Shown: piece by piece, positions 38,701 through 49,659 of the stretch
Position numbering within the stretch: position 1 is the first letter of the stretch
Layout: every line of letters starts with the position of its first letter
Assembly: GCA_026260175.1 (NCBI GenBank)
Contig: JAKCWW010001828.1
Location: 1-64,000 of the forward strand
DNA from: Reticulitermes lucifugus
Taxonomy: Eukaryota > Arthropoda > Insecta > Blattodea > Rhinotermitidae
Reading direction: 5' to 3'
Length of the DNA stretch: 64,000 bases
Program-made: the position numbers and the translations under genes
The notes under the pieces: model-generated
What the model saw: the letters and a program-made list of their open reading frames with translations, nothing else
Databases searched by the model: none
What the model was told of the DNA's origin: nothing

Positions 38701-41700
38701 AGAAATTAGATATTTAGAAGAAAAATAAAGAAGTAACTTTGAAGTAAGCATAAGCTACAGTCTGTGTCAACAACATGTAAAAAAAAAGGAATATACGCAA
38801 TATGGTTAAATCAAGTCTAATTTTTTGCATATCACACTGTAAACATTGCATTAGAGTGGGGAATTTTGTTTGTTTAACGGCACTTTCAACTGTATGGGTT
38901 ATGTAATGTCGAATGCTGGGTGATTTACTAACTTGCAGGGATACAGGAGGAGAAAAGAGATCGTGGCATAGAGTACGTCTACGAGTCAGGATTCGTCCGG
39001 ATGCCCTAATGCCGATTACAAATCTCGTTAAAGACTAGTATCGCACAGTCCTTTATGGTCGATATATCTGACAACTACATCGAAACGTGAAGTGCCGAAG
39101 TTTTATACAGATCCTATACAACCTAGCTGCATTATCTGCGTAATCATGCCCTAAATATTTTGCTCTATTTCGGTCCCGACAAAAAATTGACAACCTGACT
39201 TTCCGAAATTCAAGGTATAAATGTGGAGTAGCTCCATGGATTTGCATGTTGTGAGGTGTGCGAATGTGGTTCATTCTTCCGTGCAATTGTTCAACTAAAT
39301 TTTAAATCTTCTATGACAATTGAAATACTTTAAAAAGACGCTGGCTTCACGTGTTATTCTGCTCTGTCCCTGCAACCTCATAGAGCGGGGAGGACATACG
39401 ACTGTTTATATATTATTATAACTTGTCGTGAATTAAATACACCAATATAGGTTCGTAAGTTCGCCATTAACAAACGTAACATTTGCGTACAGCTAGAAAG
39501 AAACGTCTCATTGTGATAAGGAGAATATATTTTCGGATGTAGTTTGTGGCTGTAAAGTTATAAAGCGGAAATCCTGTGTGGTAAAAGTGAAGAGATATTT
39601 GGCGATTTTAGGCATCTGTTATAGAAACTGAGACGCAAACTTCCTATCCGAGTTTTAGAGAAATACAACACGTTCTTGAACTTTGTTTTGCTATCTTTAG
39701 AAACAAAACAATAAGTCCATTATCTTTGTAAGATGATAAACAAATTTGTAAGTCTGTTTCTTATGTTGCTCAAGTAATGCGGCTCGTTGTAGGGAAGTAG
39801 GTCAAAGATACAATGCAACAAACACACGCCAAATGCGAGGTTCAATGCACTACAGTGAAAAAACACAGCTAAATTTAGTACGTCGAAATTTGAACAAACC
39901 AAGTATTATGAATGTCGGTAAATTTTAGAGGCAATATTTCAGAGGACAGTTCAAATTCCCTTCTTAAATCTAATGGTAGGAAATGTTTATTGCATTACTT
40001 CTAGCGGGCCGCTTATTATAAAAGGCAGCTTCATTTGCGTGAGGTATGATTACTTTCACTTGTTAGTGTGGCAAAAACTGTGTCTCTTTGGTTTTGGTGG
40101 TAGGAATTGGACACAGAGTAATTTTTTCCCCTGAACTCAGAATACTTTCATTCACACTGGAAAAATTTATGTATGGAAAAAATTGAGGTACTAACAAATG
40201 CCAGTTATTATTAAAATATTTTCATACTTATACAGCAAACAAAAATGAAGAATGCAAAATAATGCTGTAGCATACTCAGCCATAACTGGTTACGTAATTA
40301 CTCTTCCTATTACAAAATTTGAAGGCGAACTGAAAAATCGGATCTGGAACCCTATTAAAAGAGTACCACTTTAAGATATGCTGGGTATGTATGGTTATTT
40401 GCATTTATTGTGATCGAAGTTCTGTTTCTTCCACCAAAACTTATGGCAATTCTCAGAGAAATTTATTCGAGTACATAGGGACCCGGATCCGATTCTTCAG
40501 TTTTCCCAGTCTGACTAAACAAATTGTACTGAAAAACAAAGAAAAATATAGGACAGTTACACATTTATTAAGAAATATTTACCACATATTGATCTCAGCA
40601 CAAGTAACAATAAGCAACAACCATGGCAGGAAAGCAGAAACGAAATATTTCTGTAAAATAAAGCAAATTTAAAGATACACAACAGCGAAAAAGCAGACAA
40701 GCAAAAGAAAAGAGAAATATAGGAGAGCTCTGAAAATAAAAGAACTGCTGTTAATATAAAACAGTGCCTAGAAGCAGGAAGAGCCTATAAAAGAAATAAG
40801 TACACAATTACAAGAAATAAAAGACACAGATGGGGGAAAAATATATTAGAATTACAGTCAAAATAATTTTCAGATTTATTCGTAAAATGACGTTAAAATG
40901 TAACAATTCGCCACTTTTAGATAACATTCTAGTAACCAGAACCTGAAGGCACAATTTTTACATCCCTACACTAAAACTTAAGGAGACTGAAATTACTGTA
41001 ATAAGGTTAATATTTTTACAATAAATACACAAATTAAATTTAATCCCTTCCATGCTACGTATTAGATATATCGTTTAGAGATAAGGACCTTTGTGTCCTG
41101 GAATGTCTTGATGATTCAGAAATCACAATATACCGCCATAAATGTCCTTAAATAAAGAGCAGCGTGGAAAGGATTACACAGTCTGTTCCAGCAGTTACGC
41201 AGAGTCAGAACACATCGCTTGGAAAATGGCTAGAGATTTTACAGTGCAAAATAAATTAATGTACAAATAAAACAACAGAGATTACACTTCTGACTCGTGC
41301 GAAGCCACAAGTAAAACACTACATAGGCTTATCCTATTCCATAGAAAAGATTATGTTCCTTCAAAATACGTAAAGGTTTATTGTACCGGCTTAGTTTTTT
41401 CTTTACAGTAGACCTACGTCGAGTATAATGCAGCGTGCTGACAAATTAGGTGTTATTTATAAAGTACGATGTGATTAGCAAGCCTTAGTTATAAGGCAAT
41501 GCGTACGTAAACAGCTTTCAGTACAAAACCATGAAACAAATTTTTATCATCAGACATGCTGAATGTTAAGTTTGCATACAGCATACAAGTAGCATAGGGA
41601 GGGATTAGGAATAAAAATGGCAATATAAGTAAATGTAGAATTATTATTACTATTAGAAGTAGTAGCAGTAGTAGTAGTTGTAGTATCAGTAGCTGTGGTA

Positions 41701-44193
41701 GTAGTAGTAGTTGTTTTTGCTGCTGTTGGTTATATAACTCTTTGATTAAGCACGTCATAACCTATCGCAACGTGCACTAAGATCAGGCTATTTGCTATAG
41801 TGTGTGCGCGCGCAACATATCTACTTCCCGCCCGTATATCTGACCCCTTGACAATATCTGTTGCGTCATTCAGTTCTTGAATACGTTGAATTGTGATCGA
41901 TTCTGATGTGAAAAATACGTATAACAATACATAAGTAAAATATGGCTTTGTCACTTCAGCAGAAAATCCAAATTAGCTTTGCATATTTACCTTCATACAA
42001 ATTAAGGTAATATTAATGAAACTAACATCTTTTACTTTCGCATATTAAGTGTTTTTATTAACGTGACAAAATTCGATCACGGAAATATAAGCGCGCGGGC
42101 GTGTTTTGAAAATATCACTATCATGTGATAAGGCACAGGTGTGAAGCAACAGAAATTAATAACATCTAAACTGTTTACATATTGTCCACAGTATTTAAAT
42201 TATATATTTGACATAATTAAGAAGTGTGACAAACTTAACTGGAAATAATTCTGGAGACAAGTTTTTGTCGAAACCGTGGATTTTCAAAAGGATGCTGTGA
42301 CTTAGGAGATGTATTTACTGTAAAAACTAATAAACACAATTAAAATAAAAATACACAAATTTGGCATGACAATAATTCCACTACCCTACCTGAAAACTAT
42401 TATCCGGGGACCGTCCACCTTACTGCTAATAAATGGCACGTAGAATTTAAATATAATTTGGAATTTAAGATTGCGATTTTTCTGTACAACAAAATTGGAA
42501 TAATTAATTTATTCCATGGAAGAAATAAAAAGAAAGGCCCCAAAAATATTTTAATGGAAGTAAACAACACATGAAATCGGCGTACACGATAATAAAAAAT
42601 TGGAGGCAATTAAATAAAAATACCCCTAAAATTTATGGGAAATATGATTAACTCTTTGAAGACTAATTCATTTAAAGATTAAGTTCGTACCGCACAGTAA
42701 ACACTCTTCATCTCGGCTATAATAACCAGTCAATTAATGCTGTACAGTGAAATAATCGCTCTTTGTTCTGAGATCCACACAAAACACGTAAACACACTCT
42801 GTGACCATAACGTAGAATTTCTGAATGTTAAACCCGGTAGTACATGCAGTAACCACGGCGCCTTAAACGGTTACGCTGAAAGCTTCATTTTAGAAAAATG
42901 TTTGTGTTAACTTCGGAAGACGTGTATAGTATCTCCATCTAATCTCTTGGAACGGGTTTTCAATCGCTCTGTGAGGTGGCAGAGCGCTGCTGCTGAACTA
43001 CTACAGCATGAACGTGAAAAAAAAATTAGGGTTAGAAGCATTAATTCGGACAGTTTGTTTGGAGAAGCCTCTTAAAATACAATTGGTATAACACGCACAC
43101 ATAAGCAACGATGTTAAAACGAGGCGAATTTGAGCAACATTGGCTAATTAAAGTTAAAAACTTCAAGAATAATTTATATTTTGGGTGCATAAGCATTTAA
43201 CTAAAAAGTGACATTTTTAGAGATAAAAATGAGATTAATGTTCTCTTTCAAGGATATAGTTTCGTAAAATAATCTTCAGTAGCAAAAATAAAAGGAACAA
43301 TCGACTTGTAGTAATAATCATGCAGTTTCACAATATGTCGTAACATTTTTTTTAATTATCATACGCCGTCTGTTGCAAACAACGGATTCACATCGGTACA
43401 GTAGAGCCAAACACCATGCACACGACACTGTTTTGAATGTCGTAAAAATTATTTGTTGTAACTGAAAGTGGTGATGCAACTGATGCAAGAAATCAGATTA
43501 AAATATACGCTACAGACAAAATGTAAATTCGGGTTACATTAGCTAGCCAGAATTCAATTCATTAAGCTTCTTCATGTTCTAGTGTGTGTATATACGTACG
43601 TATGTATTTATGCATGTGTGAATGAACATACATGCATATATATCACGATTTTCTAATAACACACAAAAGTATTGAAACACATTTTTGTACGGTAAGCTGT
43701 TTGAGAACGCATGCACCGTCGATACTCATTTCAAGTGACACAATACTTATTCACGATTCTTCGTATGTGTGTTAAAATTATAATCAATAGAAATATTTAA
43801 AAGCAACAAGTCTGTACTAGACAGAAATTATTTTACGCGATCAGTTTGTTTCGCAAAAGTCACACCTTTCAATGTTTGCATGCTAATTGCAATAATACAC
43901 TACAGCGATTTCGCTGCGCAGGCACATGTACAAAAATCCCATTGTCGTGTTACGAAACTACAGTATAAGGATGCATTGTCCTACCTGTACGGCCTTCCGT
44001 GGGTCTGTGGAAACGTCAGCAGCGCTACGAACACGACCACAGACCAGACAACAATAGCTCTCGTTTTCATCCCGTGTGACGTTTGGTGATGCAATAGGCG
44101 TCTGTTACCCAACACACTTGCGCTGTCCGTAACTACCTGTAGCAGATCAAGCAGCCGTATGACTCTTCTCCGACCAGCCATCCGCATTATATA
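22470..44193 (-). CDS. Amidated neuropeptide precursor, candidate insect parathyroid-hormone-like (iPTH) gene
   Basis: A secreted prohormone in four exons over about 21.7 kb: 43985-44070, 34944-35063, 23747-23921, and a terminal exon from 22726 holding the last codon and the stop. The phases (2, 2, 0) fit. Translation gives about 128 residues: signal peptide 1-25, short RPYRQKR propeptide, mature peptide 33-69 (begins [13 protein letters not shown], ends [10 protein letters not shown]), Gly70 as amide donor, Arg71-75 as cleavage site, then an acidic tail ending [10 protein letters not shown]. Established knowledge: KR and poly-Arg sites plus Gly give a C-terminally amidated peptide after convertase, carboxypeptidase and amidase action. 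Inferred: a 37-residue amide acting on a class B GPCR. The iPTH name rests on my memory of the family pattern (VS near the N-terminus, DPNKIGRRRR at the C-terminus) and is tentative. Confidence 0.88.
23747..23921 (-). CDS. Neuropeptide precursor exon 3: amidation/cleavage site and C-terminal tail
   Basis: Strong acceptor TTGTTCTTGCAG|T; the T completes the Ile codon. The next codons are Gly and five Arg (IGRRRRR), then [12 protein letters not shown], an acidic stretch ([13 protein letters not shown]) and [11 protein letters not shown]. Donor CAG|GTTAGT in phase 0. A second donor-like site, GAG|GTGAGA, lies inside after GDDE and would also be phase 0. Confidence 0.88.
24178..24320 (+). repeat. 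Copy of the GCTTCCGCCGC repeat family
   Basis: It starts TTTCAGGCTTCCGCCGCGAT and continues with CTTCTGGGATATTACGC, ACCGACGTTTAGGGCCAACC and TATTCAAGGGCCAA. The same order is found at 29978, 47553, 49660 and 55085. It contains the recurring stem-loop motif in minus sense. Confidence 0.7.
24720..25090 (+). repeat. Stem-loop motif pair and related repeat
   Basis: CCTGATGATGAAGGCATTGC, then GATGCTTCGAAACGTCGGG, lies at about 24736-24782. A second related block with GTGGAGGCAGCAGG and CTCTCCGAAAATGCGGTAAC lies at about 25005-25050 and ends in CCCAGAAGACG. Confidence 0.55.
25945..26121. mobile_element. Foldback element
   Basis: Inverted arms of about 65-70 bp (TTTAAAAACAGCTACGTGTT TCGGCTAAAG against its complement at about 26060-26110) separated by about 45 bp. 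Each arm carries GCCGAAACACGTAGCTG and a CATCAGG / CAATGATGG block. Confidence 0.8.
28440..28800 (+). repeat. Dispersed repeat with (CTGT)n and CGGATTTTCATGAAATTT
   Basis: A short TCTGTCTGTCTGTC tract is followed by CCGACTGGACGGATTTTCAT and GAAATTTTATATT, then by TGATACAGACGGACAGGCC. I recall this arrangement from repeats in many arthropod genomes. The element class is not clear. Confidence 0.45.
29355..30452. mobile_element. Large nested foldback element
   Basis: Outer arms of about 330 bp (29355-29690 and about 30118-30452) are nearly perfect inverted repeats with AACCAACA ends. Inside is a second palindrome (about 29700-29955) whose arms hold tandem copies of CGTTGTGGATCTCGTCATGTA, four in the left arm and fewer in the right. 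A copy of the GCTTCCGCCGC repeat (29978-30115) sits between the inner palindrome and the right outer arm. The outer arms share termini and the CCCCTACATATGTTTCGGC block with the element at 11964-12144. Confidence 0.85.
30789..30949. mobile_element. pogo/Tigger-like MITE
   Basis: About 160 bp with inverted ends CAGTGAAACCTGTCTTAAACGG and its complement GTAGGCAGGTTTCATTG. The interior GCGGAAAACTTTTACAGTCC and AAAATTTCGGTCCC is typical of non-autonomous pogo-type elements. The right flank is TA; the left TA is not preserved. Confidence 0.65.
32419..32770 (+). mobile_element. SINE family B, full-length copy with (TAA)n tail
   Basis: The tRNA-like head has GGGATAGCGTAGTCGGTATA (A-box region) and GGGGATCGAATCCCGGTG (B box). 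The body has GATTTTCCGCACCCGTCCAG and CCCCCTCTGGGCCATCATAG. It ends GGACTGAACTGAA followed by (TAA)n. It matches the copy at 48807. Confidence 0.88.
33402..33515. mobile_element. Short foldback element
   Basis: Outer arms AAATGATAGTC / GACTATCATTT and inner arms ACCTTGTAGGATA.TAAGTTTGTTC pair around CCTCCGAAACGTTAG. It is another carrier of the CGAAACGT box. Confidence 0.7.
34944..35063 (-). CDS. Neuropeptide precursor exon 2: the mature hormone
   Basis: A 120-nt exon with acceptor TCCATAG|G and donor AAGAT|GTAAGT. The first base completes Arg with exon 1, then QKR is the N-terminal cleavage site. The peptide follows: [13 protein letters not shown], the basic helix-like ALRKMAGKL, then [14 protein letters not shown]. 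The last codon AT| is completed as Ile by exon 3. Both borders are phase 2. It is too short to show as a long open frame; protein-like sequence, exact phase fit and processing sites support it. Confidence 0.9.
35064..43984. other. Neuropeptide gene intron 1, no nested gene seen
   Basis: About 8.9 kb of AT-rich sequence with few recognisable repeats. It contains a GTA/GTT trinucleotide tract at about 41640-41720. No long open frame with protein-like composition and splice borders was found on either strand. Confidence 0.5.
43985..44070 (-). CDS. Neuropeptide precursor exon 1: signal peptide
   Basis: It encodes [20 protein letters not shown] followed by PQTHGRPY. A basic N-terminus, a long hydrophobic core and a small residue before RPY make a textbook signal peptide, with cleavage probably after Gly25. 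The donor TACAG|GTAGGA leaves two bases (phase 2). An in-frame open stretch continues upstream to 44238, but it crosses the TATA box, so the ATG at 44070 is chosen. Confidence 0.88.
44187..44193 (-). promoter_or_regulatory. TATA box of the neuropeptide gene
   Basis: TATATAA on the minus strand. A plausible start near 44160 (AGTCATACGG) is about 33 bases downstream. The leader of about 90 nt then has no ATG before the signal-peptide start at 44070. A TATA promoter is common for neuropeptide genes. Confidence 0.65.
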
Positions 44194-44227
44194 TGCATTG
44201 TCGGCCCGGCCGCCTACACAGGGAAGG

Positions 44228-44420
44228 GGCCGTGCCATGGCTCACGCGGTTAGTCGTCGGCCTCTCATCGCTGAGGCCCGGGTTCGATCTCTGACCGTTC
44301 AACGTAACATTCTGGTGGACAACGTGACACTAAGAAAGGATTTTCCCAGAGTAACTCGGTTTCCCCCTGTCAGAATGATTCCACCAGTGCTCCATACTCT
44401 TATTTCGTTCATCTACCATC
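44228..44420 (+). mobile_element. SINE family A copy just upstream of the neuropeptide promoter
   Basis: GGCCGTGCCATGGCTCACGC, CCGGGTTCGATCTCTGACCG (B box), CCCCCTGTCAGAATGATTCC and CAGTGCTCCATACTC. It lies on the opposite strand to the neuropeptide gene and ends its head 35 bases before the TATA box. Confidence 0.85.
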
Positions 44421-44624
44421 GATTCTATGCTTTGTATTACCCTAGCAACTGACGGGATTCAGAATTAACCATACATTTGGGACATTTTCGTAGCTAAGGG
44501 GGAGCACACAGAACACATGTCAATAATTGGAGAATATACTCTCTCTTACTCGAGTATTCCATCTTCGTTGAACCTGATCAAGGAACGGCTGTGGCTGCAG
44601 ACTTGATAATTGAAAGACTAAGGG

Positions 44625-44700
44625 TTAGCACAATAAGCCTAAGGCTGCGGTGCGTCCGGAGCTAATGCCGACGGGCCCATAGACAGAAGAAGAAGGAGAA
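44625..44700 (+). repeat. Repeat shared with 59165-59275
   Basis: GTTAGCACAATAAGCCTAAG followed by GCTGCGGTGCGTCCG and a GAAGAAGAAG-rich tail. The complement of 59165-59275 gives GTTGCACAATAAGCCTTAAG, then GCTGCGGTGCGTCGG. Confidence 0.6.
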
Positions 44701-45669
44701 GAAGAATATACTGTCACTTGGTACATATTATATAGTTAATACAAGCAGAGTTGAAGATTCATTCCTCTAGAACCTTACGTCGGGTGGATTGTTAAATAAT
44801 TACCGCCGTTTGAAGCAAGCCCGTAGCCAGGTGGGTGCAAGTGGATGCTCCCCACTAGGGATTTGCAGAATATCAAAGACAAACATGGTGATCAGCCCGC
44901 TAAAAAACACGCGACACCTTGCGGCATCCACGTTCTGCATCAATTGAATAGCTATGGTTGGAAACAACTCATTTTCAGAAATGTATGTGTGGGCAAGATG
45001 TTTTGTGAAATATTATAGAGCGCATTATGTAATTAAATTGTTGATTTTGTGCTCCTGACAAAGGCAGTTTTTACGTTTATGCATACATAAGATATGTACA
45101 GTATATGTATAATAGAGCACTATATACGTATATAAAGGTATGTACGTATATGCATCCACGCTGGAAGCCGCTGCACCCACTGTGCTCATGGTCTGGCTAC
45201 GGGCATGGTTTGAAGGATTTTAGTGGTTTAAAACCCCCCGTTAACTATTTACCAGTCGACACGTCATAACATCCCAGAAGACGCAAATTTTTTTCAACAT
45301 CGCTTTGAAAAACTTCAAATATCGCAAAATCAGAACTGTAGACTTCTGAGGTTGTTAACTTAGCTTACAATTACTCTGTATATTAAGGTAAGGAATCAAT
45401 GACGAATGGTCTAGTTGCAGATTTTTGCTTAGCCTCTAAAAATTACAAAGTTAAATTGAATTTTGAAGAAAAATTCTACAGTACTTGTTTGAAGACAAAG
45501 CCTTTGCTTTCGCGATTTAACAAACTGCTTCTAAGCAAACTGCCACAGACATAACTACACAAGCACTACTTTACTTCTTCGTCACTATCTTCGTAATTCA
45601 ACATGGGTTGAACTTTGACACGAGAAACGCACCTTGAAAATTAGTTAATTTTTTATAGTATAAGCCAAT

Positions 45670-45870
45670 CCCGTTGGCGTGGGTCTGCGGCCGTTCGCTT
45701 GCTGGGATTGGGGGTTGTAATCCCGCGGGTGGCATGCATGTCTGCCTCTTGTGGGTGTTGTGCGTTGTGCAGGTAGAGGCCTCTGTGACGGACCGATCCC
45801 TCGTCCAGAGGAGTCCTACCGAGTGTGATGTGTGTGTGTCATTGAGTGTGATCAAGTGCAAAAATAACCC
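45670..45870 (+). mobile_element. SINE family D copy
   Basis: The tRNA-Leu/Ser-like head GGCGTGGGTCTGCGGCCGTT, CGCTTGCTGGGATTG and a degraded B box (GGGGGTTGTAATCCCGCGGG). The body has AGGTAGAGGCCTCTGTGACG and CCGATCCCTCGTCCAGAGGA. It matches 58021 and the inverse copies at 51585 and 58500. Confidence 0.8.
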
Positions 45871-46268
45871 TTTAAACCTAAAATAATTAGGTAGAAAGAG
45901 GCCAGAATAAGAAAGAAAGAAAAAAGTTTATGGAATATAAAGAACAGAAATTGCGAAGGAACGAGAAGCCAACATAAAAGAAGATAATTAGGTTAATTAA
46001 CAACGTAGTTTCAAGTGCACAGGTTTAAAATCGTCATATCAGATGAGAAGATGACCACGCACCATGAGTAGTCTGATTCTCTAAAGCACGCGGTCGTAGC
46101 CTGTTTAAAGACACAAATTAAGCAGATCTTCGAAAACCATCTGTAAGATTAACATTTATCATACCGGTAGTCGACTTCGGCACCCATTCATGAGAAAGAT
46201 GTGTCTACAGCACCACAACTTCGGTATCGTTGTTGCTTATTGAACTCGGTGGAGATTAACACAGAAAA

Positions 46269-46440
46269 GGCCGTGCCATGGCTCAGGCGGTTACTCGCCG
46301 GCCTCTCACCATGGAGGCCCAGATTCGATCCCGGGTCAGTCCATGTGGGATTTGTGTTGGACAAAGTGGCAATGGGACAGGTTTCTCCCCGAGTACTTTG
46401 GTTTTTCCCTGTAACGGCGGGGAAATTTCTAGGGAAGACC
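46269..46440 (+). mobile_element. SINE family A copy
   Basis: GGCCGTGCCATGGCTCAGGC, GGCCTCTCACCATGGAGGCC, AGATTCGATCCCGGGTCAG (B box), GGGATTTGTGTTGGACAAAG and TTGGTTTTTCCCTGTAACGG. It is one of the best preserved copies in the window. Confidence 0.88.
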
Positions 46441-46544
46441 CAACAAGAAAGACATAAGCTTGGATGGGAATGTGATGTTTCTGAAGATCGGAACGAGAAT
46501 TATTTGTCTCGGGATAACGTATTATGGTGTAAAAGGTAAGGTTG

Positions 46545-46790
46545 TCCGTGTACACACCATGGAGGCATATAGTGGAGTATAGCTCCACACATTCTTGAAC
46601 TCGACAGTAGACGAAGGTCAGTGACCAGCTTCACGTAACGGCCGCTTTAACTCCAGCGAAAAGGCCCTGCTACCCACTGAATAGGCGGCCTAATTGGAGA
46701 AGATAAAAATGTCTTAACGCTGCCGGGATTCGAACCCCAGATGGTTAAGCCCGTAGCCTGATGACTACGCAACACCGTTTCCGATGTAAT
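46545..46790 (-). mobile_element. SINE family C copy
   Basis: In the minus sense it has a tRNA-like head: TACGGGCTTAACCATCTGG and GGGGTTCGAATCCCGGCAG (B box). The body has CTCCAATTAGGCCGCC and TGTGGAGCTATACTCCAC. The related copy is 48185-48460. Confidence 0.7.
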
Positions 46791-47572
46791 GGCGCGCATT
46801 TGTGAAATGCTACAATGAATATTTTGGTTCCATAGAAGAAGGGGGTTTATGAACTGCCTGAGTAGCCATTAACTTTTGAAGGAAGGCTGTATCATGTTTA
46901 CTTTAGAGACGGTTAATGACTGTAGACTCACAAAACGCAGTAATCTGTAAACAGTCACGTCACTATTTACCACGACGTCAGACCATCAAAATAAAAGTTA
47001 AATTCAGTTTCAATTTCGTAACACGCAGAATTTTTGTCTTATAAAAGAGTTGGTCGGAAGTAGTTCCTACGACAACCGTCATGGTCGTCTATTATAAACG
47101 GTATCTGCAAACTTTAATCGTTTCCGAGAATGCCGATCTGAACACCTTGCAGAGTCTTCGGCAAGTTGTGTGATTCATAAATCAGGAAAGGAAGATCTGT
47201 TCGTTACAAGCGTATATTTAACTTCGATTATCCCACACACACACACACACTAAGATATTCTACAAATAGTGTTTATAACACAGAAACAGCGCCTTTATTG
47301 TCACTGTGTTCTGTATGTACACACTCTGACGACAATACGCTTTCGTCTTCAGTTATTCGCTCTCTTTTCTTCCTCACTACACCTACTCTTTCTTTGGCGT
47401 TCATTTTCTTTTTCGTTCTTTTTATATTCGAGTGCCGCAGCTTGATTCTCGGCAGTAAAAGAAATTTTTCCTCTTTTGCGGCTTCAAGTCTCGTTCTCGT
47501 GGCCCACCTAACCTCCTACGTACTAGCTGCTGAATGCTCTACGTGATCTCAGTATTCCGCCGCAGTGTAAAC

Positions 47573-47776
47573 AAGATCTTCGCTCTTCTGGGATGTTACG
47601 CAGCGTAGATTGATAGTTACCGGCGTTTCGGGACAACCCATCGGTCCCATATTCAAGAGTCAAGCAGTTCGAGAAGAATGGTCTTCTCGAACTGCTTGAC
47701 CCTTGAAGATGGGAGCGGTAGGTTGTCCCGAAACGTAGGTAAGTAACCACGTAACATCGCAGAAGAGCGAAGATCT
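47573..47776. mobile_element. Foldback made of two inverted GCTTCCGCCGC-family copies
   Basis: Arms run AGATCTTCGCTCTTCTGGGA ... CAAGCAGTTCGAGAAG and back, meeting near 47678 with a spacer of a few bases. Each arm carries TGTCCCGAAACG; the right arm also has CCCTTGAAGATGGGAGC. Confidence 0.85.
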
Positions 47777-48184
47777 GCTGAAGGCCCTTTTCCCGGGTGT
47801 AACGCGGCTGGAACATGGAGTTGAACGCATATATCCTATTAATACTAACACTACGAATGCATGGAGTTACACCTGCACTTCTCCATACGTTTTGTGGCGT
47901 TGTGTTTAATTAAGCAGAGGGATAATATCACATCTGTTTTTACGTTCTACAGCTGGAACGACTTACATATTACGTACAGCTTGCAGTGTTCTTTGCCTCA
48001 AATACACCGTGCTTTGGCTTACCTTTTATACGTTTACTGTCGCCTGGTAAAGACTTATCGATGTTTCGGTAAATTGTAAGACTAGTGCCTTCATCCTCAG
48101 GGCCTAGCTGTCCAAGACGACTGAACTGCTAGACCCAGAGAATGGCCTCTTGTAAAAGCAGAAAAAATTGTAAATTTATCCCCT

Positions 48185-48460
48185 TTACACGCCATGAAGG
48201 CTTATAGGGGTAGTGGAGGTATAGCTCCAATCATTCTTAAACTCGGCGCTGGATGGAGTTAAGTGGTCAAACTCACGTTCCTGCCTATGAACCCCCAGGG
48301 AAATAGATCACGGTAACCATTGACTATGAGGCTGCGTGGGCCCCAGAACCGGTGTGGACAATTTGGAGGAGAGAAAAATCTTTGCTGTTCCCGGTACCGC
48401 AACCCCGGACTGCGCAGCCCGTAGCCTAGCCACCGTACGAACTGCCGCTGTACCGCCTGC
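48185..48460 (-). mobile_element. SINE family C copy, diverged
   Basis: Shared with 46545-46790: GCCATGAAGGCTTATAGG, GTATAGCTCCAATCATTCTT and the tRNA-like GCAGCCCGTAGCCTAGCC in the same order. The B box is degraded (GTACCGCAACCCC on the plus strand). Confidence 0.6.
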
Positions 48461-48806
48461 TATGGTCTCGTGTACGCAGCTATAACCTGATGATCACACA
48501 GGTCTACGGGTCGCTTGCTAAGATAAACCTAGTGTAGTTGGATGACTGAATAGTCATGTTGTCGCAATATTGTGTAATACTGTCTGTCCGTATGTCTCTC
48601 TGTCTGCGTGGAAGCGTAGGTGCGAATACGCGCGATTAGGATAGCTCTTCCTATCACGCAAGCGACAGATACCGAATGCGGTCTGTGAGAGAATACCCAC
48701 AGATGTCCACATGCTCTTACCATTACACTGGGAAAATCCAATTAGGCAAGGCAGGAGATATTTTGTTTTAGAATTCGGATATTTTGAAGCGGTTAGCATT
48801 TACAGG

Positions 48807-49090
48807 TGGGCTGGGATAGCGCAGTCCGTACAGCGACTCGCTACGGGTTGGACGGTCTGGGGATCGAATCCAGGTGCGGGCGAGATTTTCCGCACCCGTC
48901 CAAACCGGTCCTGGGACCCACCCAACCTCCTGTACCATGGGTACTGGGTCTCTTTCCTGGTGGTAAAGCGGCCGGCGCGTGGCTTTGACCACTCACCCCC
49001 ATCTAGCGCCGAGGTTAAAAAAAGAGTACAGCTATACCTGTAGCCCCCCTCTGGGCCTTCATGGCTCTAGGGTAAACTTTCCTTTTTAGC
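48807..49090 (+). mobile_element. SINE family B copy
   Basis: GGGCTGGGATAGCGCAGTCC (A-box region), GGTCTGGGGATCGAATCCAG (B box), GATTTTCCGCACCCGTCCAA and CCCCCCTCTGGGCCTTCATG. It matches 32419 over most of its length but has no (TAA)n tail. Confidence 0.87.
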
Positions 49091-49659
49091 AGTTACAGCA
49101 CGGTTTCCCAAACTGTGGTACGCGTACCACAACTGGTAAGGAACCATTGTTGTCTGTTATGGGGACATAAAAAACCTGAAGGTAAAAAGGAAAACAATTT
49201 TAAAAAATACATATAACGGAGGACACACATGTTTGTTAATACGCAACATTGCTGGCAACATTATATAATTCATTCCACTTCTAAGCCTGTCTTTCAAAAT
49301 TCAAGTTTTTTATTTAAACACAAAAAGTATAGGTGGTACATGGAAATTCGTAAATTTAGTTTAGTGGTACGCCAGCAAAAAGTCTGAGGACCCCTGATTA
49401 GACTGTGGTGTAGTAAATCGGATTTTTTAAAAACACTTGGAGCAAGTTTCTTCCACTGTCGGCTCAAGCTGTGACACTTATGACGTGTATTTCCTATATA
49501 CTCGAGCGGATTTCAGGCTATAGGCCTACTGAATGAGAATTTCCTGATTCTCCTAATTTCCCCCAGGCTATTTTCGAGACAAAGCGCTGAAACGCACAAA
49601 GTCCTTCTCCTTCCTCACATTTCCCATTTCACCGTCTACAGTAGCGCTTTCGTGCGTGA

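Noticed and set aside
43981-44238. Longer N-terminus for the neuropeptide precursor starting at 44238
   Set aside because: The extension crosses the TATA box and begins in the SINE border. The internal ATG at 44070 starts a perfect signal peptide.
47298-47546. Hydrophobic plus-strand frame resembling a membrane protein
   Set aside because: Composition follows a T/C-rich stretch. The frame has no motif and ends at the border of a foldback repeat.
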